DNA from: Ancylobacter radicis
GTDB lineage: Bacteria > Pseudomonadota > Alphaproteobacteria > Rhizobiales > Xanthobacteraceae
DNA length: 64,000 bases
Assembly: GCF_018449475.1 (NCBI RefSeq)
Contig: NZ_JAHCQH010000022.1
Location: 1-64,000, forward strand
Reading direction: 5' to 3'
Part shown: piece by piece, positions 9,145-17,396 of the stretch
How positions within the stretch are numbered: the first letter of the stretch is position 1
Layout: the number at the start of each line of letters is the position of its first letter
Notes under the pieces: generated by a model
The model's database searches: none
The model's input: the letters and a program-made list of their open reading frames with translations, nothing else
Told to the model about the DNA's origin: nothing
Translations under genes and position numbers: made by a program

Positions 9145-10125
9145 ATGCTGCTGGGACGCCTCGGCCTGGAGACAGCCCGTCTGCCCCATGCCGACCGGCA
9201 CGGGCTGCTGCTGCTCGACCGCGGCGCGCTGACGGTCGAGGCAGGCTGCCTGCGCTTCGCCTCTGCCGGTGGCGGGGCGGTGGAGCGTGGCGACTACACC
9301 ATCCCCCACCAATCCATTTCTCTGCTCCTGCTGGGGCCCGGCTCCATGGTAAGCCACGATGCACTGCGGCTGCTTGCCCGGCACGGGGCTGGGCTGGCGG
9401 CCGTGGGCGATGACGGCGTGCGCCTCTACACGGCACCGCCGCTGATGCCGGATTTTTCTCATCTCGCCCGTCGTCAGGCCGAGCTGTGGGCCGATGCCAA
9501 TCGCGGCCGGCTGGACGTGGCCCGACGCATGTATGCTTGGCGGCTGGGCGAGGTGCTGCCCCATCGCGATATCGCGGTGCTCCGGGGCATTGAAGGGGCG
9601 CGGGTGAAAGCGCTTTATGCCAATCTCGCCCAGCGCTTCGGCCTTGCCTGGAAGGGGCGGCGCTACGACCGGGCCGATCCTCTGGCCGCCGATCTGCCAA
9701 ACCAGGCACTCAACCATGCCGCAAGCGCTGTGGAGGGAGCCGCGGCGATTGCCGTGACCGCAACCGCGACCATTCCTCAGCTCGGCTTTGTTCACGAGGA
9801 TTCCGGTCAGAGCTTCGTGCTTGATGTCGCCGATCTGTTTCGGGACGCGATCACCGTGCCGTGCGCCTTTCGGGCGGTCGGAGTGCAGAAGAAGGCACCT
9901 CATCTGTCGATCGAACGCGTCACGCGGCGGCTTGTCGGCGAGACGCTGCGCCGCGAGGACGTGATCGCGGCTATGATTGACCGCATCAAGGCATTGTTTT
10001 CGGCCGAAGCCAGCGGCGATGCACCGATGCGGCGAGCCCGCAAGGCGACGGCGGGGGACCGTGCACGGCTCGAACAGGAAATCACGAGGCCCGATGATGC
10101 CCATGACCGTAGTGGTGACGCGTGA
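9145..10125 (+). CDS. cas1: CRISPR adaptation integrase Cas1e, 326 aa
   Basis: Metal-dependent integrase that inserts new spacers. The active-site set is spaced as in E. coli Cas1: Glu150 in LRGIEGARVK, His217 in FVHEDSG, then Asp227 and Asp230 in LDVADLFR. An upstream AAGAGGAG lies 12 bp after casE ends, a good ribosome-binding site. The C-terminal tail beyond about residue 295 is Arg/Asp rich and overlaps cas2 by 32 bases. The enzyme appears complete. Confidence 0.95.
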   Translation: MLLGRLGLETARLPHADRHGLLLLDRGALTVEAGCLRFASAGGGAVERGDYTIPHQSISLLLLGPGSMVSHDALRLLARHGAGLAAVGDDGVRLYTAPPLMPDFSHLARRQAELWADANRGRLDVARRMYAWRLGEVLPHRDIAVLRGIEGARVKALYANLAQRFGLAWKGRRYDRADPLAADLPNQALNHAASAVEGAAAIAVTATATIPQLGFVHEDSGQSFVLDVADLFRDAITVPCAFRAVGVQKKAPHLSIERVTRRLVGETLRREDVIAAMIDRIKALFSAEASGDAPMRRARKATAGDRARLEQEITRPDDAHDRSGDA

Positions 10126-10411
10126 TGTGCCCGATCGCTATCGCGGCTTTCTGTCCTCCGTCATGCCGGAGGTTGCACCGGGCGTCTATGTCTCGCCGGA
10201 GCTTTCCCGAGCGGTGCGCGAGCGCGTCTGGAGCGTGCTGAACGACTGGTGGGGAACGCAGCCCGGCGGCTCCGTGGTGATGACCTGGCGGGACAGCGCG
10301 AGCGCCGGCCAGCTTGGCCTCGCCATGCTCGGAACCCCGCCGGTAGAGCTGGCGGACCTCGATGGCGTTCTGGTCGTGCGCAGGAAACCGTCTGCCAGCG
10401 CTGCTGCGTAA
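10094..10411 (+). CDS. cas2: CRISPR adaptation protein Cas2e, 105 aa
   Basis: Type I-E Cas2, which bridges Cas1 dimers in the integration complex. The sequence MTVVVTRDVPDRYRGFLSSV followed by APGVYVSPELS and a conserved VWSVLNDWW is typical of the Cas2e (CT1978) group. In-frame ATGs occur at 10094, 10097 and 10103. GAGG just upstream favours 10094, while conservation of MTVVVT would also allow 10103. The gene starts inside cas1 and ends 72 bp before the first repeat. Confidence 0.93.
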   Translation: MMPMTVVVTRDVPDRYRGFLSSVMPEVAPGVYVSPELSRAVRERVWSVLNDWWGTQPGGSVVMTWRDSASAGQLGLAMLGTPPVELADLDGVLVVRRKPSASAAA

Positions 10412-10483
10412 GCGCATTGCGGACAGCCATACGCACCTCTGTTGTTTGAAATTGTAAGTGTATGGAATAACCTAGCCCTCAGA
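10412..10483 (+). promoter_or_regulatory. CRISPR leader
   Basis: The 72 bp between cas2 and the first repeat are more AT-rich than their surroundings, especially TTTGAAATTGTAAG near 10445-10458. The strong repeats begin here and the degenerate repeat is at the far end, so this is the leader side where transcription and spacer acquisition should start. Confidence 0.7.
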
Positions 10484-12157
10484 GGCTCCCCCGCCCATGC
10501 GGGGATGGACCCCTGCTCGGGCTGCTCGGCGTGCTGGCGCTTACGGCTCCCCCGCCCATGCGGGGATGGACCTGTGACCGACCTCGCCATCATCGAGGCG
10601 CGCGAGGCTCCCCCGCCCATGCGGGGATGGACCTGACCAAGACCTACCGCATGATCGCGCTTTGCGGGCTCCCCCGCCCATGCGGGGATGGACCCCGGCT
10701 GCTGGCGAACGTGCCGCCCGGCTCGTCGGCTCCCCCGCCCATGCGGGGATGGACCCGCATGGGGAAATTACGACGTTGAGCTGGGATAGGCTCCCCCGCC
10801 CATGCGGGGATGGACCCTTCATCCCCGAACGCGAGAAACCCGAATGAGCGGCTCCCCCGCCCATGCGGGGATGGACCCCGTGATTGATGTGGACCGCATC
10901 GGCCGCAAGGGGCTCCCCCGCCCATGCGGGGATGGACCCGCGCAGCTTTGGGAGCGCGACCCGCTCGATTGGGCTCCCCCGCCCATGCGGGGATGGACCC
11001 GTGCAAGATGGCACGCTGCTGCCGATCACGGCGGCTCCCCCGCCCATGCGGGGATGGACCCTTCAAATGGGCGTCCGGCGGCTTTTACCTTCGGGCTCCC
11101 CCGCCCATGCGGGGATGGACCCGTGGCAAGAAAGCCCCGCGCGCCGCGGACAGCGGCTCCCCCGCCCATGCGGGGATGGACCCTGCGCCCGACCAAACGG
11201 GCATCGGCGGCGATTGGCTCCCCCGCCCATGCGGGGATGGACCCTACGTGGACAAGGCGGCTCTGGGCTGATCATGGGCTCCCCCGCCCATGCGGGGATG
11301 GACCCCATTCGCACGGGCTTGCCGTTGGCGGCCTCCGGGCTCCCCCGCCCATGCGGGGATGGACCCTGCAGGACGGGCCGGCGAACTCCGTGTTCGTCGG
11401 CTCCCCCGCCCATGCGGGGATGGACCCGTCATCCCCTTCGCGCGCGGGGGAGTCGTGTCGGCTCCCCCGCCCATGCGGGGATGGACCCTATGACAGCAGC
11501 TATACCGAGGCGGAACTCAAGGCTCCCCCGCCCATGCGGGGATGGACCCGCGACGACGGTTAGCGGGCTCGACTTCGCCAAGGCTCCCCCGCCCATGCGG
11601 GGATGGACCCTCGGGATAGAGGCCACGGTGCTCCTGGCTTTGGGCTCCCCCGCCCATGCGGGGATGGACCCCGACATCACCGAACGCGACTTCCTGATCA
11701 ACAGGCTCCCCGCCCATGCGGGGATGGACCCGGGCTTCGCAATGCAGACGTGCCCGCCGTGGCGGCTCCCCCGCCCATGCGGGGATGGACCCGTGCCGTC
11801 CGGCGCGGTGATGGCGCCGAGCATGGCTCCCCCGCCCATGCGGGGATGGACCCGAAAAGCTGCCGGTCATGTCCTCGATGTCGCGGGCTCCCCCGCCCAT
11901 GCGGGGATGGACCCGGCAGGATCGCGCCAGCCGCGCGGGTGTAGGGGGCTCCCCCGCCCATGCGGGGATGGACCTTTCTCGATCAGGAATTCACGCAGGC
12001 GCCGGAAGGCTCCCCCGCCCACGCGGGGATGGACCCCTGGCCGGAGGTGCTCGCCGCCACGGTCAAGCGGCTCCCCTGCCCACGCGGGGATGGACCCATG
12101 ATCTCTCGCGAGATGGATCAGGCCGGCGTGGCTCCCCCGCCCACGCAGGGCCGGCCT
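10484..12157 (+). CRISPR. type I-E CRISPR array, 28 repeats and 27 spacers
   Basis: Repeats begin at 10484 and recur every 61 bp (60 bp once). The repeat starts GGCTCCCCCG and ends GCGGGGATGGACC, 28 nt, with stem CCCCGC/GCGGGG around loop CCAT. All spacers are 33 nt, or 32 nt if the repeat is counted as 29 with a variable last base. That base is C in 24 cases and T in 3. Repeats 1-25 are essentially uniform except that the one at 11704 lacks one C. The last three (12008, 12069, 12130) have CCAC in the loop, the one at 12069 also has a T in the stem, and the final one loses its 3' half (CAGGGCCGG). The decay places the leader by cas2. No spacer was matched to a target by eye. Confidence 0.97.
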
Positions 12158-12321
12158 TCTGATCAGGCTGCCGAAGCTACACGGCGGCGCGGGTCTCTCG
12201 CCTGCGCCAGAATATCTTCGGCAGAAGCGGGAATGTGGTTTGCCAGCGGGCGAAGGATGGACGTCCCGCGGGACGGTCCGCCACTTCACGAGAGGGGCTG
12301 GCGGGGTGCCGAATGCCGGCT

Positions 12322-12516
12322 TCAGTCGAGCATCGAGACCTTCAGGTCTATCGTCATCGGTTCCGGCTTGAAGTCCACCTGGCCGGCGTGGGGGGCCCTG
12401 CTGGCGTGTCTGTTCAGAACTGTCGGCCCCGGCCAGCGCCTAAGATGCCGGGCAGCGCGTCCGAATAGGAGCGCGGCTTGGATCGCCAGCTGGGCCATGA
12501 ACTTCGTAGGGGTCAT
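12322..12516 (-). CDS. small hypothetical protein, 64 aa
   Basis: The ATG at 12516 is preceded by CCGGAGG at a good distance, one of the best ribosome-binding sites in this stretch. The protein begins MTPTKFMAQLAIQAALLFG and ends in MTIDLKVSMLD. It has no recognisable domain and no signal peptide. It lies between the CRISPR array and the plasmid-derived relaxase, reading with the relaxase. The rest of 12158-12627 has no convincing gene. Coding status is uncertain. Confidence 0.4.
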   Translation of the reverse strand: MTPTKFMAQLAIQAALLFGRAARHLRRWPGPTVLNRHASRAPHAGQVDFKPEPMTIDLKVSMLD

Positions 12517-12599
12517 GATAGCCTCCGGCCTGTTGAAGCCAGATCAATAGCCGCAGGAGCCCGAAGATGCCATCCGACGACGCGCCTCTTGCGGTGGAG

Positions 12600-12619
12600 A
12601 TGTCAAGGAATGTTGACAT
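12600..12619. promoter_or_regulatory. inverted repeat ATGTCAA-N6-TTGACAT
   Basis: Perfect 7-bp arms lie 8 bp beyond the end of the relaxase reading frame. The symmetry resembles a dimeric repressor site. It sits in the gap between the relaxase and the small gene at 12322-12516 and could control the latter. Confidence 0.35.
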
Positions 12620-12627
12620 TGGGGGGG

Positions 12628-14240
12628 CTACATCGATGGGCCATCAGGCATTGAAGGCGGCCGTTGATCCCGGTCGATGACGGCCCTCGCCGCGGCGGCC
12701 TCCACCTCCGGGCGAAGACGTTCGAAGCCGAAGACATGGCACAGGTGGAAAACGGCCCGCTCGAACGAGCCGAGGATCAGGACCACGAGGTCAAGCGCGC
12801 CGCGCCCGGCCTTGATGGCGGCCTCCCTGCCGCTCCTGAACTGCCATTTGCTGGCGTCGCCGAGTTTAACAGCCATGCCCGCCGCGCCGCGCCATACTCC
12901 TCCCGGATGCGCGGTGAAATCCAGCGATTGGAGAACCTCCCCAAGCTCAAGCGGCCTTCGGCTCGCGTCGATCTGCTTCAGCTGCTCGATCGCGCGCCGG
13001 CCGGCGGCAAGCTCGGCGGCGCGGGCCTTCTCGGCCGCCTCTTCCTCCTGGCGCCGGCGGATTCGGATCCCGCGGCTCCGTTCCGCTTCAGCGCCACCCT
13101 GATCCGCTCCTCCACCTCCCGCTCCCGGCGTTCAAGATCGCGCTGCCGGGCCGCTGTGCCGGCCTGCACCGCTTCCCATTGGCCCGCGATCACGGCGCTC
13201 TGCTCGGCAGCCCATGCCTCCGGCGTGGTCGAGGCCATGGGAAGGAACACACGTGGAGGAGGCTCCACCACGGGCGGATCCGGGACCGGTACATGGGCGA
13301 GCGCGGCCTGCTTCGCTTCGGTCTCGGCCAGCGCCGCCCGCGCGGCCGCTACCTTCGCCTGGGTATCGGCCAAAGCCACTTCAGCGGCCTCCAGATCGGC
13401 GCGCGCCGCCTCGGCGCGGCGGTGATAGATCTCGGCATTCTTCCGCGCGGCATCTGACTTGGCGGCATTGTCGGCCAGCCTCTCAGCTTTCAGTGTGGCT
13501 TCCCTCGCCAGGCGCTCATTCTTGGCCAGCCTGTCGCGGGAGGCCTCGATCCGCTGGTTCAGAGCTTCCAGCTCAACTGCCAGGTCCTGGTGAAGCTGGC
13601 GCACGGAGCGGTTCACCACCTCGGCCGGCTTCGCCCCGGCGGCCAGGCGATCGGCTTTCCGATACCCGCGCTCGATCCGAGGCTCGTGACGCTGCGCAAC
13701 GGCGGCCGCGATGTCTTGAAGCTGGTTCAGCACCGCCTTGGTCGCGACCTTGGAAACCGGGCCGCCGGCCCGGGTGATCGCGGCGAGCTGGTAGTGGGCA
13801 TGGATGGCGGATTCGTCGAGATGGACGACGAGGCCATGCAGCGTGGTGCCGAGGCGCTCGGCGATGGCGTCGTCGACGTCGCGGAACAGACGATCCTGGC
13901 GCTCCGCTGCCAGAGCCTCGACCCAGGCCTGCGCCTGCTTGCCGAAGGTGATGATGCCGGCGACCGACACCGCCGCGCTATCGCTGACCCTGCGCTGCCG
14001 GACCTGACCCGACGCTTCGCGGCGCTGATCGCAGATCAGCCGCAGCTCACCTCCGGTGAGATTGGCAAGCAGCACCCGGTTGCGCACTGTGTGGTCGCTG
14101 TCCACGTAGCCGGGCTGGCGGCCGAGCCGCAGATCGTGGTTACGCTGGTTGTTCGTGGCGACGCGGTGCTTGCTCCTGATCCGGGTGGAGATGGCGCGTG
14201 GATTGGCGAGGGCCGCGGGGCGCAGGTGCGACATCTGCAT
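12628..14240 (-). pseudogene. MobV (Pre/Mob) family plasmid relaxase, frameshifted
   Basis: The N-terminal 350 residues form a MobV relaxase: ISTRIRSKHRVATNNQRNHD, then the metal-binding pattern LVVHLDESAIHAHYQL and the downstream KAVLNQLQD and RGYRKADRL. A long charged coiled-coil follows. The main frame runs to RVALKRN near 13080, then becomes Pro/Arg-rich and stops at 12978. A neighbouring frame continues the coiled coil (RRRQEEEAAEKARAAELAAG, IEQLKQIDASRR) and runs on to a stop at 12628. The protein is therefore split by a single frameshift around 13040-13085. The N-terminal relaxase domain alone could still be made. Such enzymes nick oriT for plasmid mobilisation. Confidence 0.75.
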
Positions 14241-14361
14241 AACCTACTAGCCGCAACCAGGGTTGCGGCGTAGGCGAAGGGGACCAGAGCCCCCTTTCGA
14301 AACCCCCGAAGGGCAGGAGGCCCGCCCCGTGTTCGACGCGCCGCAGGCCGTCGATCTTACT

Positions 14362-14384
14362 GTCGGGACGCCCCGCGTCCCGAC
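14362..14384. repeat. perfect inverted repeat in possible oriT region
   Basis: GTCGGGACG (14362-14370) and CGTCCCGAC (14376-14384) flank CCCCG. This hairpin lies in the 304-bp noncoding gap between mobV and repC, where MobV plasmids commonly keep oriT. A second, weaker hairpin (CTTTCG/CGAAGG) lies near 14295-14312. No gene was found in the gap. Assignment as oriT is inference. Confidence 0.4.
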
Positions 14385-14544
14385 GCCCTCCGCGCCGCCG
14401 GCGCGCGCAGGGGCTGTCACCCGGCAGGGCCGAAGCGCAGCGAAGGACGGCGCAGCCGTTGACCGCCACGAGCACGCTGGCATCTCGGGAAGAAGGCGAT
14501 CCGGCCCTGCCCATAAAGGCTTGCGACACCAGAGGTGCATCATT

Positions 14545-15717
14545 CTACACCGCCTTCCGGTCATGAAGATTCGAACGCAGCAGCGCCATGGTCATGGGCC
14601 AGATCGAGAATTGGCCCCGCTGGGCGCGCTGGGTCAGGCTCCGCAGATAGCCGTTGGCATTGCTGATCTTGTCACCCCGCTCGTAGATGGCCGCGAGCGT
14701 GATGGCCGCGTGCTGCTCGCCCAGAACCTTTCGGGCGTCGTTCCAGGCGCTTGGGCAAATGCCCAGCATCCGGCCGACCAGCTGAGATGTGGCGACGAAC
14801 TCCCGCCAGTACCGGATCTGCCCCCCAGGTGCCAGCTCCCGTACCGCCGGGCAGGCAGTGAGGACAATGCCGAGAGACAATTCACGTGGCGACGGAGTGT
14901 CCGGGCACTCCGGCGGCTCGCCGTCACCCGCCGTTCTCGCTGCCCGCTCGGCCGCTTCAATTTCTATCGGGTGGTCTGGTTTTGAATTCTGTATGTGCCC
15001 GCCAGATTGGCGTGCATTGGCGCCCGGAATCGATGAATTAGCGAACGATTCCAATGCCTTCCGGATTTCGTCCGACAGCTGGGCGAGGTCGGCCGAAATA
15101 GCCTCGATGAGCTGGCGCGGCGCGGAGCGCGGAAGCCGCGTGATGATCTCCTGATAGCTCCGCTCCGCCCGCGTCCAGTCGCCGGGAATGCCCTCGTGGA
15201 CACCGACGTCGATCATCTTGACGATGTCGCGGCGAAGCAGCGTGAGACGCTCCCTGGCGACCCGGAAGGCCTTTTTCTCGGCGTGGACGGCGTCGGCAAG
15301 ATCGCGAAACTCCTCGGCCCGGGCGACCAGAGGGGAAAGATCGAAGCCATAGGCCTGCTCAATCTCGCCGCCGCGGCCTCTCCGGGCGAAGCGTTTGCCG
15401 TTGGGACTGTCGCGGCGAATGATCAGGCCGCAATCCACGAGCACGCCAATATGCCGGCGCAAGGTGGTCGGCGGCATGCCGTTCGCGCGAGCCGCCAGCT
15501 GCTCATTCGATGGCCAGACGATGATGGCGGCGTCGCCGCCGAGAGCCGTCTCAGGATGGAAGCTGAGCAGGGCGTTCAGGACCGAGAGGGATCGCTCGGT
15601 GGCGCCGATCAGCTCCCGACCCTCGCGGATATCGCGGAACACCCGCCACTTGTGCACGACCGCGTCCCGCTGGACCGCTCGCGCCGCCATCTGGCTCGCG
15701 AGCAGGCGAAGCGTCAT
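14545..15717 (-). CDS. repC: RepC-family plasmid replication initiator, 390 aa
   Basis: RepC is the initiator of alphaproteobacterial repABC-type plasmids. The N-terminal winged-helix region contains MPPTTLRRHIGVLVDCGLIIRRDSPNGKR and the C-terminal region has RELSLGIVLTACPAVRELAPGG and LGICPSAWNDARKVLGEQHAA, both typical. The family normally begins with TPFGRR-x-MTL. Here TPFGRQPMTL is encoded, but no ATG, GTG or TTG lies near before TPFG. I annotate the internal ATG at 15717, while an ATA preceded by GGAG would include the motif. An AT-rich patch at about 14955-15055 inside the gene fits the RepC origin position. repA and repB are absent upstream. Confidence 0.88.
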   Translation of the reverse strand: MTLRLLASQMAARAVQRDAVVHKWRVFRDIREGRELIGATERSLSVLNALLSFHPETALGGDAAIIVWPSNEQLAARANGMPPTTLRRHIGVLVDCGLIIRRDSPNGKRFARRGRGGEIEQAYGFDLSPLVARAEEFRDLADAVHAEKKAFRVARERLTLLRRDIVKMIDVGVHEGIPGDWTRAERSYQEIITRLPRSAPRQLIEAISADLAQLSDEIRKALESFANSSIPGANARQSGGHIQNSKPDHPIEIEAAERAARTAGDGEPPECPDTPSPRELSLGIVLTACPAVRELAPGGQIRYWREFVATSQLVGRMLGICPSAWNDARKVLGEQHAAITLAAIYERGDKISNANGYLRSLTQRAQRGQFSIWPMTMALLRSNLHDRKAV

Positions 15718-15773
15718 CGGCTGCCGCCCGAACGGCGTTATTGTCCGCTCCGGCGACCTGTGATAATTTCCGT

Positions 15774-15848
15774 CTCTGCTGTCTTCGGAATGATTGCCAC
15801 TACGGATTGCCCCGCCAGCGTTGCCGCGCTTGGCGGGGTTTCCTTTTT
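15774..15848 (+). ncRNA. candidate antisense ctRNA (incompatibility RNA) of repC
   Basis: repABC plasmids encode a small counter-transcribed RNA just upstream of repC on the opposite strand. Here the plus strand has TTGTCC (15741-15746) and GATAAT (15762-15767), a promoter-like pair with a slightly short 15-bp spacer. A strong intrinsic terminator follows at 15810-15848. The predicted RNA is about 75 nt and complementary to the repC leader. Exact ends are inferred. Confidence 0.6.
15810..15848 (+). terminator. intrinsic terminator of the repC antisense RNA
   Basis: CCCCGCCA (15810-15817) pairs with TGGCGGGG (15831-15838), the inner bases AGCG/CGCT extend the stem, and the T-run TTTCCTTTTT follows. 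Orientation is opposite to repC. Confidence 0.75.
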
Positions 15849-16019
15849 GGGGGTCAGGCGGTTCCACCCTCATTCGCGCGTGCACGCCGGAACGGCCCGG
15901 GAACGAACTCCCCGGATTCTCTCCCAGTTCAGATGCAACAAACACGATTTGTTCCGCTCCGACCCGTGGGGGAGCAGGGACAGCATTCGCGCTTAAGTGC
16001 TGATTTTCCTTGGGAAAAA

Positions 16020-16045
16020 TGGTGCTGCGAGAGAGGATTGAACTC
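16020..16045 (-). repeat. distal attachment site (tRNA-Thr 3'-end duplicate)
   Basis: Twenty-six bases are identical to 26986-27011, beginning with TGG (the CCA end read on the other strand) and covering the acceptor and T-arm 3' half. Past 16045 the sequence no longer matches the tRNA. Ten bases at 15995-16004 (AAGTGCTGAT) also match 26961-26970 at the same offset. Confidence 0.88.
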
Positions 16046-16195
16046 GCCGCACGGCCTCAGAACTTATTGATAAATCTATCTTTTTTCGGGCCGCAGATTT
16101 CGCTTCTGTAGCACCGATATGCAGCAATGGGCTTGCCCGTGTCAACGGCGTGTTGGAGCCCCATTGCTGACGCGCTGCCGTGTGACGCCCATTGC

Positions 16196-16855
16196 ATGGC
16201 AGGACAGTTCACGACACCTCGCGGCATCTTCAAGCTCCCCAAGCTAAGCGAGCCGGACTTCGGCAACGAGAGGTTCCCCAAGCCGGACGGTGAGTATTCC
16301 GTCTCGGTGGTCTACCGGGCCGATGACCCGGCGGTGGCGGCGTTCGTCGCGACGCTGAAGCCGCACCATGACGCTGCGATTGAGTTCGCGGAGGAGGAGT
16401 TCAGGAAGCTCGACGTGCGCTGGCGCAAGAAGCTGAACGCCGTGACCGTCAATGACCTGTTCAAGACCGTCTACGACAACGAGACCGAAGAGCCCACGGG
16501 TGAAATCGAGTTCAAGTTCTCGATGCCGGCGAGCGGTGTCGTGAAGCAGGGGCCGCGCAAGGGCCACAAGTGGACGGCCAAGCCGGACATATTCGATGCC
16601 AAGGGCCGCGCTATACTGAAGGCTCCGGCCATCTTGGGCGGCACCGAAGGCAAGGTAGCCTTCGAGGTCAGAAGCTATTTCATCCCCGGCTCGGGCCTCG
16701 CGGGCATCAAGCTGGCTCTGATGGCCGTCCAGATAATCGCGCTGGTCGTGCCCGTTAGCCGGACTGCGGAGAGCTACGGCTTCAGTGAAGAGGACGGTTA
16801 TGTCCACGGTGACGGCGTCCCGATGAGCGCGCCTCCTTGGGAGCGGCGCCTTTGA
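16196..16855 (+). CDS. T7 gp2.5-like single-stranded DNA-binding protein, 219 aa
   Basis: The layout matches phage T7 gp2.5 in order: PRGIFK, PDFGNERF, GEYSVSVVY, DPAVAAFV, then a conserved DAKGR-x5-PAILGGTEGKVAFEV, a strand ending in FIPG, and KLALMAVQIIALV, closing with an acidic ESYGFSEEDGYV. In T7-like phages this OB-fold protein coats single strands and contacts the polymerase and helicase. The ATG at 16196 was chosen because similarity begins there; an in-frame ATG at 16127 would add 23 unrelated residues. No strong ribosome-binding site is seen. It is the first gene inside the left attachment site. Confidence 0.7.
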   Translation: MAGQFTTPRGIFKLPKLSEPDFGNERFPKPDGEYSVSVVYRADDPAVAAFVATLKPHHDAAIEFAEEEFRKLDVRWRKKLNAVTVNDLFKTVYDNETEEPTGEIEFKFSMPASGVVKQGPRKGHKWTAKPDIFDAKGRAILKAPAILGGTEGKVAFEVRSYFIPGSGLAGIKLALMAVQIIALVVPVSRTAESYGFSEEDGYVHGDGVPMSAPPWERRL

Positions 16856-16915
16856 GAGTTGCCTTGTTCTCTTTTCGTTCTCATGCTTCCCTCTGGAGAA
16901 CGAGGAGACACGCCC

Positions 16916-17173
16916 ATGCAGGCAAGCGCAAACCACCCCCAAGTTCCCACCGACTCAGCCGAGGCGGAACCCATCGTCATCACCGAAGCGGACGTGAGCG
17001 CCGTGCTCGCGGAGTGTTCAGGGGACGCTAGGGCGACCATACGCGCCCTTCTGCACGGACAGGCGTTGCTCCAGCAGCAACTTGAAGAGGCGCGCAAGCA
17101 AGCCTCGTGGGGCTATTTGCGAGGCCGTCCGTCTCGCTGGATCAACCGCCATGAGCCCGAAGCGGAAGGGTGA
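16916..17173 (+). CDS. hypothetical acidic helical protein, 85 aa
   Basis: The ATG at 16916 is preceded by GAGGAG at a good distance. The protein is Ala/Glu-rich in its first half (EAEPIVITEADVSAVLAE) and predicted helical, with QALLQQQLEEARKQ giving a short coiled coil near residues 55-70 and a basic C-terminus. It overlaps the next gene by 23 bases, suggesting an operon with the SSB-like gene 60 bp upstream. No family is recognised. Confidence 0.6.
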   Translation: MQASANHPQVPTDSAEAEPIVITEADVSAVLAECSGDARATIRALLHGQALLQQQLEEARKQASWGYLRGRPSRWINRHEPEAEG

Positions 17174-17396
17174 GCTGACCCCCGCGATGATCCTGCGGGA
17201 GCACCCCTTCCGCGTGGTGTTCCCCGATAGCGAGGTGAACCACGACCATATGCGCGGCGCGGGCTTCTATCGCTCCAGTGCGGAGAGGAAGGTGAGCCGG
17301 TGCCTGGATGGTGCGCGGGAAGTGCTCGTATGCTTTGCTGAAAGGACCGATGCGGTGGCGTTTCAGCGGCACGCGGGCGGAATTCTGGAGGGCTAG
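17151..17396 (+). CDS. hypothetical protein, 81 aa
   Basis: It begins MSPKRKGELTPAMILREHPF and contains FRVVFPDSEVNHDHMRGAGFY and a C-terminal VLVCFAERTDAVAFQRH. Alternating strands suggest a small alpha/beta fold, but no family is recognised. It starts inside the preceding gene and ends 4 bases into the convergent gene at 17393. Its position beside the SSB-like gene suggests a role in the element's own replication or control. Confidence 0.55.
   Translation: MSPKRKGELTPAMILREHPFRVVFPDSEVNHDHMRGAGFYRSSAERKVSRCLDGAREVLVCFAERTDAVAFQRHAGGILEG

Noticed and set aside
8674-10104. 476-codon minus-strand frame opposite cas6e and cas1
   Set aside because: Antisense shadow of two well-supported cas genes; the composition is His/Arg/Gln-rich and unlike a protein.
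10884-12101. Long open frames (up to 405 codons) through the CRISPR array on both strands
   Set aside because: The 61-bp period and stop-free repeats keep frames open. The translations merely repeat peptides such as GSPAHAGMDP.
10484-12157. Possible self-targeting spacers against genes in this window
   Set aside because: No match was noticed by eye, but an exhaustive comparison was not possible, so nothing is claimed.
14140-14529. 129-codon minus-strand frame between mobV and repC
   Set aside because: Arg/Pro-rich, no ribosome-binding site, overlaps the mobV start and the possible oriT region.
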